Source: Pareuzebyella sediminis (GTDB taxonomy: Bacteria > Bacteroidota > Bacteroidia > Flavobacteriales > Flavobacteriaceae). Taken from it: a DNA stretch of 64,000 bases. Below are positions 33,456 to 43,422 of the stretch, piece after piece; position 1 is the first letter of the stretch, and the number at the start of each line of letters is the position of its first letter. The notes under the pieces are model-generated. The model had not been told where the DNA came from. It saw nothing but the letters and a program-made list of their open reading frames with translations, and did no database searches. The position numbers were made by a program, and so were the translations under genes. The DNA lies in the NCBI RefSeq assembly GCF_008367235.1, contig NZ_VTZS01000002.1, positions 62,001-126,000 of the forward strand. The letters run 5' to 3'.

Positions 33456-34901
33456 TCAAGCTAAAACATCTTTCATAACGTGACCGTGCACATCGGTCAA
33501 GCGCATATCCCGCCCTCCAAAACGAAAGGTCAGGCGTTCGTGGTCGATACCCAGTAAATGCATAATCGTGGCATGTAAGTCGTGTATGGTCACTTCGTTT
33601 TCAATGACCCGATAGCCATATTCGTCGGTCTTTCCGAAAATGGTACCTCCCTTGATTCCCGCTCCGGCCATCCACATACTGAAAGCCGAAGGATTATGAT
33701 CACGTCCATTTGTGCCCTGGGCAAAGGGAGTACGGCCAAATTCCCCGGTCCAGACTACCAAGGTCTCTTCCAGCAGCCCACGCGATTTTAAGTCTTTGAG
33801 CAGTCCTGCAATGGGTTGGTCGACGGCATGGGCATTGCGCTCATGGCCCTCGATAAGATTACTGTGTTGGTCCCATCGGTCGGCCTCTACCTTAGGACAG
33901 GTCAGTTCGATGAACCGAACCCCACGTTCGACCAATCTTCGGGCGAGCAAACACTGTGCCGCATAGCCTCGGGTATGCGGGTCATCCGAATCCATGCCGT
34001 ATAATTTTTTGGTGGCTTTCGACTCTGCAGAGAATTCGGTAAGTTCAGGAATCGACGATTGCATCTGATAGGCCAGTTCGTAATTCGATATAGCCGACTC
34101 GACGGCATCGACCTGCCCCATTTTTCCGATCAAGCTATTGTCGATGTTTTTGATAAAGCCTAATTTTTTCTCTTGAAGGGCGGTTATGTTTTCTTGAGGC
34201 TTGATATTGGCGATAGGCTCGGCACCCGCACGTAAGACGGAAGCTTGGTAGGAAGCGGGCAGAAAACCGTTTTTAAAGTTATCGAGACCGCCCGGAGGAA
34301 TAAGGCCACCATCCAAGACCACGTAGCCGGGAATATTCTTGTTTTCGCTCCCTAGGCCATAGGTCATCCAAGATCCCATACTCGGTCTTCCTTGAATGCC
34401 GCTTCCGGTATGCAGAAAATAATTGGCATTCGTATGCTCGGGAAAATTGGAGGTCATCGATCGTATCAAGGCAATATCATCGACACAGGTGGCAATATGC
34501 GGAAACAATTCACTGACAGGCATTCCACATTCGCCATATTGATTGAACTCCCAAGGGCTTTTGAGAATCTTTCCGACATTGTCAAATTGCGTGGCATCTA
34601 CCTTGAATTTCTGTTTTGGGTCTTCCCCATGTTCTTTTGCGAGCCGCGGTTTGGGATCGAACGAATCTACTTGAGAGACCCCACCGTCCATATAAAGAAA
34701 AATAATATTCTTGGCCCTGGGCATATAATGAGGGCCTACGTATAACCCTGAGGAAGAAGTCGTGGTCGCCGACCGACTGCAACCCAACGAAAGTCCACCG
34801 AAAAGGGAGGTGAATGCCAAGGCTCCAAACCCCCCTTTACAGATACCGAGCATCTCACGACGTGAGAGGGGGCGTTGCATAAAATGGTCGTACTTTCCCA
34901 T
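33456..34901 (-). CDS. DUF1501 domain protein, Tat-exported
   Basis: A 481-residue protein of the DUF1501 family (alkaline-phosphatase/sulfatase-like fold). The twin-arginine motif SRREMLG at residues 13-19 leads to a hydrophobic region and a possible lipobox (LSLGC, then S). The pair with DUF1549/DUF1553 (PSD1) proteins is typical of planctomycetes and also occurs in marine Bacteroidota. Its start is 2 bp after the PSD1 gene stop, so they are co-transcribed. The biochemical role is not established. Confidence 0.9.
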   Translation of the reverse strand: MGKYDHFMQRPLSRREMLGICKGGFGALAFTSLFGGLSLGCSRSATTTSSSGLYVGPHYMPRAKNIIFLYMDGGVSQVDSFDPKPRLAKEHGEDPKQKFKVDATQFDNVGKILKSPWEFNQYGECGMPVSELFPHIATCVDDIALIRSMTSNFPEHTNANYFLHTGSGIQGRPSMGSWMTYGLGSENKNIPGYVVLDGGLIPPGGLDNFKNGFLPASYQASVLRAGAEPIANIKPQENITALQEKKLGFIKNIDNSLIGKMGQVDAVESAISNYELAYQMQSSIPELTEFSAESKATKKLYGMDSDDPHTRGYAAQCLLARRLVERGVRFIELTCPKVEADRWDQHSNLIEGHERNAHAVDQPIAGLLKDLKSRGLLEETLVVWTGEFGRTPFAQGTNGRDHNPSAFSMWMAGAGIKGGTIFGKTDEYGYRVIENEVTIHDLHATIMHLLGIDHERLTFRFGGRDMRLTDVHGHVMKDVLA

Positions 34902-34903
34902 AA

Positions 34904-37867
34904 TCAGATAAGGTAAATAAATTCCTTTACATTAAAGATGCTATGGCAGAAATCTTTCCAACTATCCAATGCCACGTCTATATAGGGTTCTCCTTCTGCT
35001 TCCATCTTTTTTAGGTCTGCCATAAATTGTTCGGCCTGTTGGAGTTCATCGGGCGTAGGTTTTCTAGCAAAGGCATGTAAATAGACCCACTCGATTTTTT
35101 GTGTGAAATCGAGATCTTGGGCAAGCAGATGTTGTGCCATAATCTCGGCCTGTTGTGCCACGAAGGGGTCGTTCATTAGCGTAAGTGATTGTGCGGGCAC
35201 GTTGGTTACGTTACGCTTACCGAAGGTACTGAACGGAATGGGGCGATCAAAGGTAACCATCATCGGCTCCAGAAAATTGCGGCGTACCTCTTGGTAAATG
35301 CTACGCCTACCCTCCCCATCGATAGGCCCTGATTCCGAGGGTCGCCCCCGGCCTTGCATGAACTCGGTGAGATAGGTCTTCACCGGTGGGCCGTACAAAG
35401 TCGAATCAAGACTTTGCGAAACCGCCAGAATACCGTCGCGGATTGCTTCCGCTTCGAGTCGACGTACTGGAAAAGAGGCCAAATAGGTGTTCTTCGGGTC
35501 TTTTTCGGAAAGCATTTCTGTTCTTTCGGTACTTCGCTTAAAAGTTTCCGAAAGCACAATTTCTCGAATTATGTTTTTCATCGACCACCCCCCCTTTTCG
35601 AAGCGCAGGGCGAGGTAGTCCAACAGCTCGGGATGGGAAGGCAGTTTTCCCTGCAAGCCAAAATTGTCGACCGTTTCTACGATGCCCTTCCCGAAAAGAT
35701 GGTGCCAAATACGGTTGACCATAACCCTAGAGGTCAATGGGTTGTCTTCGTCTAGCATCGCTTCGGCGAGTTCAAGGCGGCCACTTTTTTTAGTGGTAAA
35801 AGGGGCGTCCCCTTGGGGTAGGACCGATAAAAATCTACGGGGTACCTTTTCTTCCGAAAGATCATTGTGATTGCCCCTATTGAAGATGGGACTATTGATG
35901 CCGTATCCCTCGGATATACCGTAAAAGAATCCTTTGGTGAGCAGCTTCTGGCTCAAGTTTTTGCTGCTATCCGCAAGACTGGCCAATTCACGAAAATCAC
36001 TGGGCAGCTTCCCTTCTTGTAAGGAGCGGTTGAGGTGTGCTACCAAACGGGCCGAAAAGAATGGATTTTTTGGGTCAATTTTGTAAGAATCCAAAGCAGG
36101 GAGTGCATCTATTTCCGAAGGCCATTCCGTATCGAAACCGATTGCATACGCCGCTTCGATAAAAGCTCCCTCAGGCAAGCTGTAGTTATGGCCTTGATAG
36201 CCTCCGGGCAGAATTTCAATATAGGCCTTGTGGCCTTTCCAAGGGCTGATGTCAAAAGTATAGTGCTGCCAGTTCTGACTATCTACCTTTTGCTCCAATT
36301 CACCGTAAATAGGGTTTTGAATCAATTGAAAGTTATCGATGATGATACGGATGGTACTTTTCGAACCTCTGGCTTTCACCCCGATATAATCGCTTTCTAA
36401 GATAAAGTTGGGCGATTGAAGGATACCGAAGAATTCGGTGCCAAGGGCTTTGCTGGAAGCTCTTCCTTCATCAAGGGATATCAATTTTTTTGAGGCGGTA
36501 TCGACGATCGGATTTCCTAACGTGGTGCGCTTCCCAAAAGCCAAGCCTTGGGACGTCCATCCATAAAAATCGGCGTTTCGAAAGTCACCTATGGTGGTGA
36601 AAGCGGAAGGCTTCGATGGTTTGATTTTTTCCTCCTTTGCTAAGGTCTTGCTTTGTTCCGCCAGAGTTTCGGGCCACTTTTTAGCGACCAATTGTTTCAT
36701 ATACCGTTGCAGGTCGGCTATTTCCTGTGCCGTATGAAGGGTAGTATCGGTCATGTCGGCTCTAGGACCGAATCTCGAGCTTTCCATGATACCATACAAC
36801 GCATAATAGTCCGCGGCCGATATGGGGTCGAACTTGTGGTCGTGACATTTGGCACAGGATACCGTTAGGCCTTGAAAGGTCTTACTGGTCACATCGATCA
36901 TATTGTCGATATAAAGGGCTTCTTCCTGTTTGATATCGACAGGCGAATGTTTGCCTTCGCCCATGGAAAAAAAAGTGGTGGCAATTTGAGACTCCAAGAT
37001 ACCGGTTTTCGGATCGGTACGTTGTTCGATGAGGTCACCGGCCAAGTGTTCCTTTAAAAACTGATCATAGGGCACATCATTATTAAATGCCCGAATTAAA
37101 TAATCACGATATTTATAGGCTCCTGTAACGGGGTAGTCGAATTCATGTCCCTTGGTTTCGGCATAACGAACGAGATCCATCCAATGTCTTGCCCAACGTT
37201 CCCCAAAAGCGGGGGAGTTAAGATAGGTGTCGACCATTGTCTCATAGGCATCTTTTGAAGGGTCGGCCGTAAAATGTTCCACATCGGTAACCGAGGGAGG
37301 AAGGCCCGTAAGTAAATAGGAGACCCTACGGATCAGCGAATTTCTATTCGCTGGGGGTGCTTTGGTTAGGTTTTTAGACTCCAATGCCTTGTCAATGAAG
37401 GCGTCTATCGAAAGAGTATCGGTAATTTCGGGTTTTAGTTCAGGTGCTATAAAGGCCCAATGGGGTTTCCATTCGGCTCCTTGTGCGATCCATTTTTCCA
37501 AAATGGCTTTTTCGCGTGCGCTGAGCTCATAGTTCGAATCGGGCGGAGGCATCACTAGATCTTCATCTTCGTGATTGATACGAACGACCAATTGACTTTT
37601 TGAAGGCCTTCCCGGTACGATGGCATGTCCGCCTTCTTTTAAGGCTGCCGTGGCACCTTCGAAGGTGTCGAGCCGAAGGTCGGCCTTTCGGCCACTGGCG
37701 TCGGGACCATGGCAGAGATAACAATTCTGCACCAAAATGGGTCGTACATGAAAGTTAAAATCAACCGTCTCCGGAAGGGGTTCGGAGAATTTTTTGGACT
37801 CGTTGCAAGACATAAGTGCCAAGACTATGAAACAAACGATACAAAATTTTCCGCGATAAAAAAGCAT
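34904..37867 (-). CDS. Planctomycete-type cytochrome c with DUF1549 and DUF1553 (PSD1) domains
   Basis: A 987-residue lipoprotein (lipobox ALMSC at residue 21). Order: heme-binding PSCyt1 domain with CYLCH at residues 49-53, DUF1549/PSCyt2 region starting near SIDAFIDKALESKNL, a middle beta-rich carbohydrate-binding-like insert (about residues 410-600), and C-terminal DUF1553 with the RVMVNRIWHHLFGKGIVET segment. First gene of the operon. Such proteins are found next to sulfatases and glycosidases and are thought to act in oxidative handling of complex glycans. Confidence 0.92.
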   Translation of the reverse strand: MLFYRGKFCIVCFIVLALMSCNESKKFSEPLPETVDFNFHVRPILVQNCYLCHGPDASGRKADLRLDTFEGATAALKEGGHAIVPGRPSKSQLVVRINHEDEDLVMPPPDSNYELSAREKAILEKWIAQGAEWKPHWAFIAPELKPEITDTLSIDAFIDKALESKNLTKAPPANRNSLIRRVSYLLTGLPPSVTDVEHFTADPSKDAYETMVDTYLNSPAFGERWARHWMDLVRYAETKGHEFDYPVTGAYKYRDYLIRAFNNDVPYDQFLKEHLAGDLIEQRTDPKTGILESQIATTFFSMGEGKHSPVDIKQEEALYIDNMIDVTSKTFQGLTVSCAKCHDHKFDPISAADYYALYGIMESSRFGPRADMTDTTLHTAQEIADLQRYMKQLVAKKWPETLAEQSKTLAKEEKIKPSKPSAFTTIGDFRNADFYGWTSQGLAFGKRTTLGNPIVDTASKKLISLDEGRASSKALGTEFFGILQSPNFILESDYIGVKARGSKSTIRIIIDNFQLIQNPIYGELEQKVDSQNWQHYTFDISPWKGHKAYIEILPGGYQGHNYSLPEGAFIEAAYAIGFDTEWPSEIDALPALDSYKIDPKNPFFSARLVAHLNRSLQEGKLPSDFRELASLADSSKNLSQKLLTKGFFYGISEGYGINSPIFNRGNHNDLSEEKVPRRFLSVLPQGDAPFTTKKSGRLELAEAMLDEDNPLTSRVMVNRIWHHLFGKGIVETVDNFGLQGKLPSHPELLDYLALRFEKGGWSMKNIIREIVLSETFKRSTERTEMLSEKDPKNTYLASFPVRRLEAEAIRDGILAVSQSLDSTLYGPPVKTYLTEFMQGRGRPSESGPIDGEGRRSIYQEVRRNFLEPMMVTFDRPIPFSTFGKRNVTNVPAQSLTLMNDPFVAQQAEIMAQHLLAQDLDFTQKIEWVYLHAFARKPTPDELQQAEQFMADLKKMEAEGEPYIDVALDSWKDFCHSIFNVKEFIYLI

Positions 37868-37970
37868 ATTGATATTCCCATTGAGCTCAACTCAAATATA
37901 ACAATTTAAGCCGAAAGGGCCGATGCGTTTATTTGCTTTGCCAAGTACCTATTTTGTCGCTTGATTGCCT

Positions 37971-38001
37971 TTGGAATACTGAGGGGCAATAGCTACTTTT
38001 A
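37971..38001 (+). promoter_or_regulatory. Probable promoter of the iolG-like gene
   Basis: TTG, a 20-bp spacer and TACTTTTA resemble the Bacteroidota consensus TTG-N19-TAnnTTTG with one mismatch. The ATG lies 4 bp after the -7 element, so the transcript would be nearly leaderless. Confidence 0.35.
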
Positions 38002-38005
38002 GCGT

Positions 38006-39016
38006 ATGGAGCACATTAAGGTAGGTATTATCGGTATGGGCAGAATTGGGAGACTTCACCTCAAAAACCTGTCTACTAAATTTCACGGAGTCGAAGTGGG
38101 AGCGGTCATGAACCCCTCACAGCGAGGCAGGGACTATGCGGCCCGTTACGGGGTGCCTAATCTTTCGGATAACGTCGACGCCATGTTAGACGACCCTAGT
38201 ATAGATGTAGTGCTGATATGTTCGCCTAGCGCGTCGCATGCAGACTATATAATCAGGGCCGCGGAACGGGGTAAAATCATTTTTTGCGAAAAACCCATCG
38301 ATATGTCTCTGGACCGTGCTAAGGAAGTGGTGGCAAAAATAAAGGAGGAGAATGCCCAAATGATGGTCGCTTTTAATAGAAGATTCGATCCTGATTTTGC
38401 CAAAGTGCAACAAGCCGTTTCACGCGGTGAAATCGGAACGCCCTTGAGCCTACATATTATCAGTCGTGATCCAGGGCCTCCGTCCATAGATTATTTGAAA
38501 GAATCGGGGGGACTCTTTCGCGACATGGCCATTCACGATTTTGATATGGCGCAATTTATTATGGGCAGTAAGGTCAATGAGGTTTTTGCCACGGGAGGTT
38601 GTTTGATTGACCCGGAAATCGGGAAGATAGGTGATATAGATTCCTCAATGGTCATGCTACGTTTCGAGAATGGCGCTATTGCCGTTATTGAAGATAGCCG
38701 CAAAGCGGTCTATGGGTATGATCAGCGGCTTGAAATTTTCGGTACCGAAGGAATGCTCCAGATAAGAAATCCCTATAAGACCAATGTGTATCGCGCTTAT
38801 GAGAAAGGAACGCGTTCTGATGTGAATCTTAATTTTTTTATGGACCGTTACGAGGTTTCCTACATGAAAGAGATGGAAGACTTTATCGATGCCATAAGGC
38901 ATCAACGACCGCTACCGATCGATGGTGATCAAGGTATCGAAGCGATGGTTATCGCCGAGGCGGCCTATGAATCGTTAAAGGCGAATCGCCCTGTCAAAGT
39001 TGAAAAGTTCAGATAA
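38006..39016 (+). CDS. iolG: Inositol 2-dehydrogenase-like oxidoreductase (Gfo/Idh/MocA family)
   Basis: A 336-residue NAD-dependent dehydrogenase. The Rossmann loop is GIIGMGRIGRLHL near residues 8-20, the catalytic lysine motif is FCEKPI near 94-99, and GGLFRDMAIHDFDMAQF near 168-184 carries the Asp and His of the active site. It fits myo-inositol 2-dehydrogenase, but sequence alone does not exclude another cyclic polyol or sugar. Divergent from the PSD1 gene, hence perhaps part of the same catabolic locus. Confidence 0.85.
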   Translation: MEHIKVGIIGMGRIGRLHLKNLSTKFHGVEVGAVMNPSQRGRDYAARYGVPNLSDNVDAMLDDPSIDVVLICSPSASHADYIIRAAERGKIIFCEKPIDMSLDRAKEVVAKIKEENAQMMVAFNRRFDPDFAKVQQAVSRGEIGTPLSLHIISRDPGPPSIDYLKESGGLFRDMAIHDFDMAQFIMGSKVNEVFATGGCLIDPEIGKIGDIDSSMVMLRFENGAIAVIEDSRKAVYGYDQRLEIFGTEGMLQIRNPYKTNVYRAYEKGTRSDVNLNFFMDRYEVSYMKEMEDFIDAIRHQRPLPIDGDQGIEAMVIAEAAYESLKANRPVKVEKFR

Positions 39017-39019
39017 GTG

Positions 39020-39727
39020 TCAGCGTTTTGACCAAATCTCATACATAGGCTCACCACGACTATTCTTTCCGGTGTGATGCCAGTCGTCACCCTTCATTTC
39101 GTAGTTGAAATTCAGAGTAGCGCCCACTCTGGAGTTATCTCTTGAGAAGTACTCGATGTCTTCTGTATAAACGCCGCTTTTGGCGGAATAATCGCCGCCG
39201 CCCGTTCCAAAAAACTGCATCGTATCGGTATTATAGGCAATCCACTGAAAACGACCTTCCTTTAAGAATTTAAGCGTTTTTCGGGGGTTCTCGTCGCCAC
39301 GACGTTCTTGTCCCTCATCGGGCCCCCGGGTGGCGAAAAGCCACATGCCGTCAAGTACTTGGTTGTTCGAAGCCGCTTTTTCGAAGACAAGTCGAGGGTC
39401 GGTATCGAAAATAAGCGTCCCGTTTTCGACTAAAACCGGAATAGTAAGTTCGGTCACCCCGTCATTCTCGTAGGCCGAATTAAATTCCAAGTCGGCTTTT
39501 AGGATATCCCCATCGAGTTTGTAAAAACCACCCATGGTCTTATTAAATTCGGGTGGTGCCTCTGAATAGATAGAATGTACGAAATAATTATCGATGACCT
39601 TCAATTCATGGCGTTGGCCATCCGCTTCGGCAAAGTACACTCCGGTCTCGATTTGGGCGCTTATGCCTGACATAAAAGCAAGCGTTAGCGAAAGGATAAG
39701 AGTAGTGAAAAAAGATAGGGTCTTCAT
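39020..39727 (-). CDS. Secreted hypothetical protein
   Basis: Not recognised as a named family. A 235-residue protein with a signal peptide (ending GISAQ). The body is beta-rich, resembling small lipocalin-like secreted proteins (ETGVYFAEADGQRHELKVI; GFYKLDGDILKADLEF; TLKFLKEGRFQWIAY). It converges with the iolG-like gene, 3 bp from its stop. The 290-bp region upstream carries no gene and lies between its start and the polyamine operon. Confidence 0.75.
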   Translation of the reverse strand: MKTLSFFTTLILSLTLAFMSGISAQIETGVYFAEADGQRHELKVIDNYFVHSIYSEAPPEFNKTMGGFYKLDGDILKADLEFNSAYENDGVTELTIPVLVENGTLIFDTDPRLVFEKAASNNQVLDGMWLFATRGPDEGQERRGDENPRKTLKFLKEGRFQWIAYNTDTMQFFGTGGGDYSAKSGVYTEDIEYFSRDNSRVGATLNFNYEMKGDDWHHTGKNSRGEPMYEIWSKR

Positions 39728-40020
39728 ATCAGCTATATCTAGGTTATAAAGATAAATATTATAGGGCTATGTGGGCACCGGAGATGTTAAAGTTTACGTG
39801 CGAAATCTATCGGTCAAATCTATTTTTCTTATTTTATCGTAATTTAGGATTGACCCCTTGTTTTTTAAGATATTTTGTTTTCATTTGTCGTATTGTACAG
39901 TATGATACCGAATGTCAAATCTTAATTTAGGGATTGAATTAGTTATCGTCTTATTTGAACCATTAATTTAGAGAGCATCCCCTTATATTCCACCAAAACT
40001 TTTGTAGCTAACCCGACTCA

Positions 40021-41469
40021 ATGAATACCAAATACATTGATCTTATTGATCAGACCTATTATTTTCCACAGGAAGAGTTCGCCTTGGATGACCAGTATCT
40101 ACGATTTCACAATATTCCTCTCAACGAGCTTGTAGAGAAATATGGTAGTCCTTTGAAATTCACATATCTACCCAAGATTTCGGAAAATATAGCACGCGCT
40201 AAGAATTGGTTTTCCAATGCCATGCAAAAGTATGACTACAAAGGGCGCTACCAATATTGCTATTGTACCAAAAGCTCACATTTTCAGCATGTTCTTTACG
40301 AAGCTTTGAAAAACGATATTCATATCGAGACTTCTTCCGCCTTTGATATCAATATCGTTGAAAACTTGAAGCGTGACGGAAAGGTCAAAGATGATACCTA
40401 TGTACTATGTAATGGTTTTAAAAGGGAACAGTACGTCGAGAACATAGGAAGATTGATCAATGAAGGGCACCGCAATTGTATCCCTATCATCGATAATTAT
40501 GAGGAAATAGAGTTGCTTTCTGAGGTTATACAAGACGATTTTCAAGTGGGTATACGTATCGCTTCGGAAGAGGAGCCCAAATTTGAGTTCTATACCTCTC
40601 GTTTGGGAATCGGTTATAAGAATATTGTGCCGTTTTATGAGAACCAGATCAAAGACAATGACAAGGTCGAGCTGAAAATGCTCCACTTTTTCATCAACAC
40701 GGGCATTCGTGATAACTCGTATTACTGGAACGAACTATTGAAGTGCCTAAAGGTGTACGTGCGCCTTAGAAAAATCTGTCCCTCTCTGGATAGCTTGAAC
40801 ATTGGAGGTGGGTTTCCGATCAAGAACTCGCTCGCCTTTGAATATGATTATCAATACATGATTGATGAGATTATCAATCAGATCAACATTGCCTGTCAAG
40901 AAGCAGAGGTGCCCGTCCCACATATTTTTACCGAGTTTGGTAGTTTTACGGTCGGGGAAAGTGGGGGGTCGATTTATGAGATCCTTTACCAGAAACAACA
41001 GAATGATCGTGAGAAATGGAACATGATCGATTCTTCTTTCATCACCACACTTCCCGATACTTGGGCGATTAACAAACGGTTTATTCTACTGCCCATCAAT
41101 CGATGGCAAGATGAGTATGAACGAGTGTTGCTAGGGGGGCTCACTTGTGATAGTGACGACTACTATAACAGCGAGCAGAATATGAACGCCATCTATCTTC
41201 CCAAGTATAAGAGAGACAAGCCATTATATATCGGCTTCTTCAATACCGGCGCCTATCAAGAGACCATAGGTGGTTTTGGTGGTTTACAGCACTGTTTGAT
41301 ACCGCAGCCGAAACATATTCTGATCGATAGGGATAAAGAAGGAGCGTTGACCTATGAACTGTTCAGCCCTCAGCAAAAGGCCGAGGACCTCTTAGAAATT
41401 TTGGGGTACGATATGTCAACACGGAATAGATCCAAAAAGAAAAAAACAACTACAGCGGCGAAAGGTTAG
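40021..41469 (+). CDS. speA: Arginine decarboxylase (fold III, biosynthetic type)
   Basis: A 482-residue PLP enzyme that makes agmatine from arginine, the first step of the operon's polyamine route. The alanine-racemase-type barrel has the candidate PLP lysine at K84 (YCTKSSHF), a phosphate-binding region IGGGFPI near 260, and the C-terminal FTEFGSFTVG and NTGAYQE segments. The length is shorter than enterobacterial SpeA and typical for Bacteroidota. The next gene is agmatinase, 47 bp downstream, which supports the assignment. The upstream region has no clear promoter motif. Confidence 0.9.
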   Translation: MNTKYIDLIDQTYYFPQEEFALDDQYLRFHNIPLNELVEKYGSPLKFTYLPKISENIARAKNWFSNAMQKYDYKGRYQYCYCTKSSHFQHVLYEALKNDIHIETSSAFDINIVENLKRDGKVKDDTYVLCNGFKREQYVENIGRLINEGHRNCIPIIDNYEEIELLSEVIQDDFQVGIRIASEEEPKFEFYTSRLGIGYKNIVPFYENQIKDNDKVELKMLHFFINTGIRDNSYYWNELLKCLKVYVRLRKICPSLDSLNIGGGFPIKNSLAFEYDYQYMIDEIINQINIACQEAEVPVPHIFTEFGSFTVGESGGSIYEILYQKQQNDREKWNMIDSSFITTLPDTWAINKRFILLPINRWQDEYERVLLGGLTCDSDDYYNSEQNMNAIYLPKYKRDKPLYIGFFNTGAYQETIGGFGGLQHCLIPQPKHILIDRDKEGALTYELFSPQQKAEDLLEILGYDMSTRNRSKKKKTTTAAKG

Positions 41470-41516
41470 CTGCATTAATTTTTAAAAAAAAACTAAATAC
41501 AAGTAATTCAACAACG

Positions 41517-42458
41517 ATGAGCTATTCAAAGAATTATGCCGGAATTCCGGATGAATTTGCGCAATTGGAAACGGCAAAGATCATTTTGATACCAGTACCC
41601 TATGATGGAACGAGTACTTGGGGGAAAGGTGCCGATAAGGGGCCTCGAGCGTTCCTAGAAGCTACTGAGAATATGGAGCTGTACGATATTGAAACCGATA
41701 CCGAAGTGTACGAGCAAGGTATACATTTGACCGAGCCAATAACCGAAAATGCCTCCCCAGAGGCCGTAGTCAACGCTGTGTATAAAACCACCAAAGATTA
41801 TATAAAGCGCAACAAATTTGTCACCTTGTTCGGCGGTGAGCATTCGATATCCATTGGAACGATTCGTGCCTTTAATGAATGTTTCGATAATCTTACGGTA
41901 TTGCATATCGATGCCCATGCCGATTTAAGGGAGTCGTATAATGGCTCGAAATATAACCATGCCTGTGCCGTTCATGAAGCAAGTCAAACGACCAATTTGA
42001 TTCAGGTAGGCATACGTTCAATGGATGCTATCGAAAAAACCTTGATCGACGAGGAAAAAACATTCTTCGCCCACGATACCGTGAACGACGAATATTGGGT
42101 AGATAAGGTTATTGAAGCCATGACGGACAATGTTTTTATCACCTTTGATCTCGATGCCCTCGACCCCTCGATTTTACCTTCCACCGGAACCCCGGAACCG
42201 GGAGGTCTTTTTTGGTATGAAACATTGGATTTTTTGAAACAGGTTTTTGAAGAAAAGAACGTTGTCGGTTTCGACATTATAGAACTTTGCCCGAATGCCT
42301 CTGATAAATCTTCCGATTTTTTAGCGGCAAAATTGTATTACAAGATGTTAAGCTATAAATTTATGGGTGAAGCTGCCGATGAAGAATACGACAATACGTA
42401 CGATGTTGATTATAAGGCCGGAAATACTAATTTAAGATTTGACGATGACGAAGAATAA
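41517..42458 (+). CDS. speB: Agmatinase
   Basis: A 313-residue ureohydrolase that splits agmatine to putrescine and urea. The three binuclear-manganese motifs are intact: GGEHSISIG, HIDAHADLRESY and ITFDLDALDPSILP, followed by GTPEPGG. The order arginine decarboxylase then agmatinase gives putrescine from arginine. An acidic tail extends its C-terminus. The stop codon overlaps the start of the next gene by 14 bp. Confidence 0.93.
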   Translation: MSYSKNYAGIPDEFAQLETAKIILIPVPYDGTSTWGKGADKGPRAFLEATENMELYDIETDTEVYEQGIHLTEPITENASPEAVVNAVYKTTKDYIKRNKFVTLFGGEHSISIGTIRAFNECFDNLTVLHIDAHADLRESYNGSKYNHACAVHEASQTTNLIQVGIRSMDAIEKTLIDEEKTFFAHDTVNDEYWVDKVIEAMTDNVFITFDLDALDPSILPSTGTPEPGGLFWYETLDFLKQVFEEKNVVGFDIIELCPNASDKSSDFLAAKLYYKMLSYKFMGEAADEEYDNTYDVDYKAGNTNLRFDDDEE

Positions 42459-43422
42459 AGGAGCGATTTCAAATTTTATAGAAAACTATTATTTGCATTT
42501 TAATGCGGCGGCCTTGGTCGATGCGGCTAAAGGCTACGAAGATCAGTTGAACAAAGGTGCCAAAATGTTGGTTTCATTGGCGGGTGCCATGTCGACTGCC
42601 GAGTTGGGCAAGATTTTCGCTGAGGTTATCCGCGAAGACAAAGTGCATATCATTTCGTGCACCGGGGCCAATTTAGAAGAAGACATCATGAACTTGGTAG
42701 CCCACTCCCACTACAAACGCGTGCCCAATTACAGAGATCTCACCCCGCAGGAAGAATGGGATCTTCTTGAAAAAGGCCTGAATCGGGTTACGGATACTTG
42801 TATTCCTGAAGAAGAGGCATTTCGTAGGTTACAAAAACATATTTTTAAGATTTGGAAAGAGGCGGAGGCAAATGGGGAGCGTTTTTTTCCACATGAGTTT
42901 ATGTATAAAATGTTGCTTTCCGGTGTTTTGGAAGAGTATTATGAAATCGACATTAAAGATTCATGGATGTATGCCGCGGCGAAGAAGAACATACCGATTA
43001 TCTGCCCCGGTTGGGAGGACAGTACCATGGGAAATATTTTTGCTTCCTACGTAATGAAAGGGGAACTGAAGGCCACTACCATGAAATCGGGAATTGAGTA
43101 CATGACTTTCCTGGCAGATTGGTATACCGAAAATTCATCGAATGGCATCGGTTTTTTTCAAATCGGTGGAGGTATAGCCGGGGATTTTCCGATTTGCGTA
43201 GTGCCCATGCTCTACCAAGATATGGAGCGTACCGACACGCCTTTCTGGAGTTATTTTTGCCAGATAAGTGATTCTACTACAAGCTATGGATCGTATTCCG
43301 GTGCCGTGCCCAATGAGAAGATTACCTGGGGAAAATTAGATATCGATACCCCTAAATATATTATTGAAAGTGATGCAACTATTGTTGCGCCCCTAATTTT
43401 TGCCTATCTTTTGAATCTATGA
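42445..43422 (+). CDS. Deoxyhypusine synthase-like protein (probable homospermidine synthase)
   Basis: A 325-residue protein of the deoxyhypusine synthase family, which transfers a butylamine group from a polyamine. The NAD-binding part (LVSLAGAMSTAELG, HIISCTGANLEED) and the catalytic-lysine region ending ITWGKLDID are present, with the lysine of WGK retained. Bacteria have no eIF5A substrate; family members in bacteria have been reported to act as homospermidine synthases, which suits a position after agmatinase. ATG is chosen over TTG two codons earlier. The product assignment is inference. Confidence 0.85.
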   Translation: MTKNKGAISNFIENYYLHFNAAALVDAAKGYEDQLNKGAKMLVSLAGAMSTAELGKIFAEVIREDKVHIISCTGANLEEDIMNLVAHSHYKRVPNYRDLTPQEEWDLLEKGLNRVTDTCIPEEEAFRRLQKHIFKIWKEAEANGERFFPHEFMYKMLLSGVLEEYYEIDIKDSWMYAAAKKNIPIICPGWEDSTMGNIFASYVMKGELKATTMKSGIEYMTFLADWYTENSSNGIGFFQIGGGIAGDFPICVVPMLYQDMERTDTPFWSYFCQISDSTTSYGSYSGAVPNEKITWGKLDIDTPKYIIESDATIVAPLIFAYLLNL

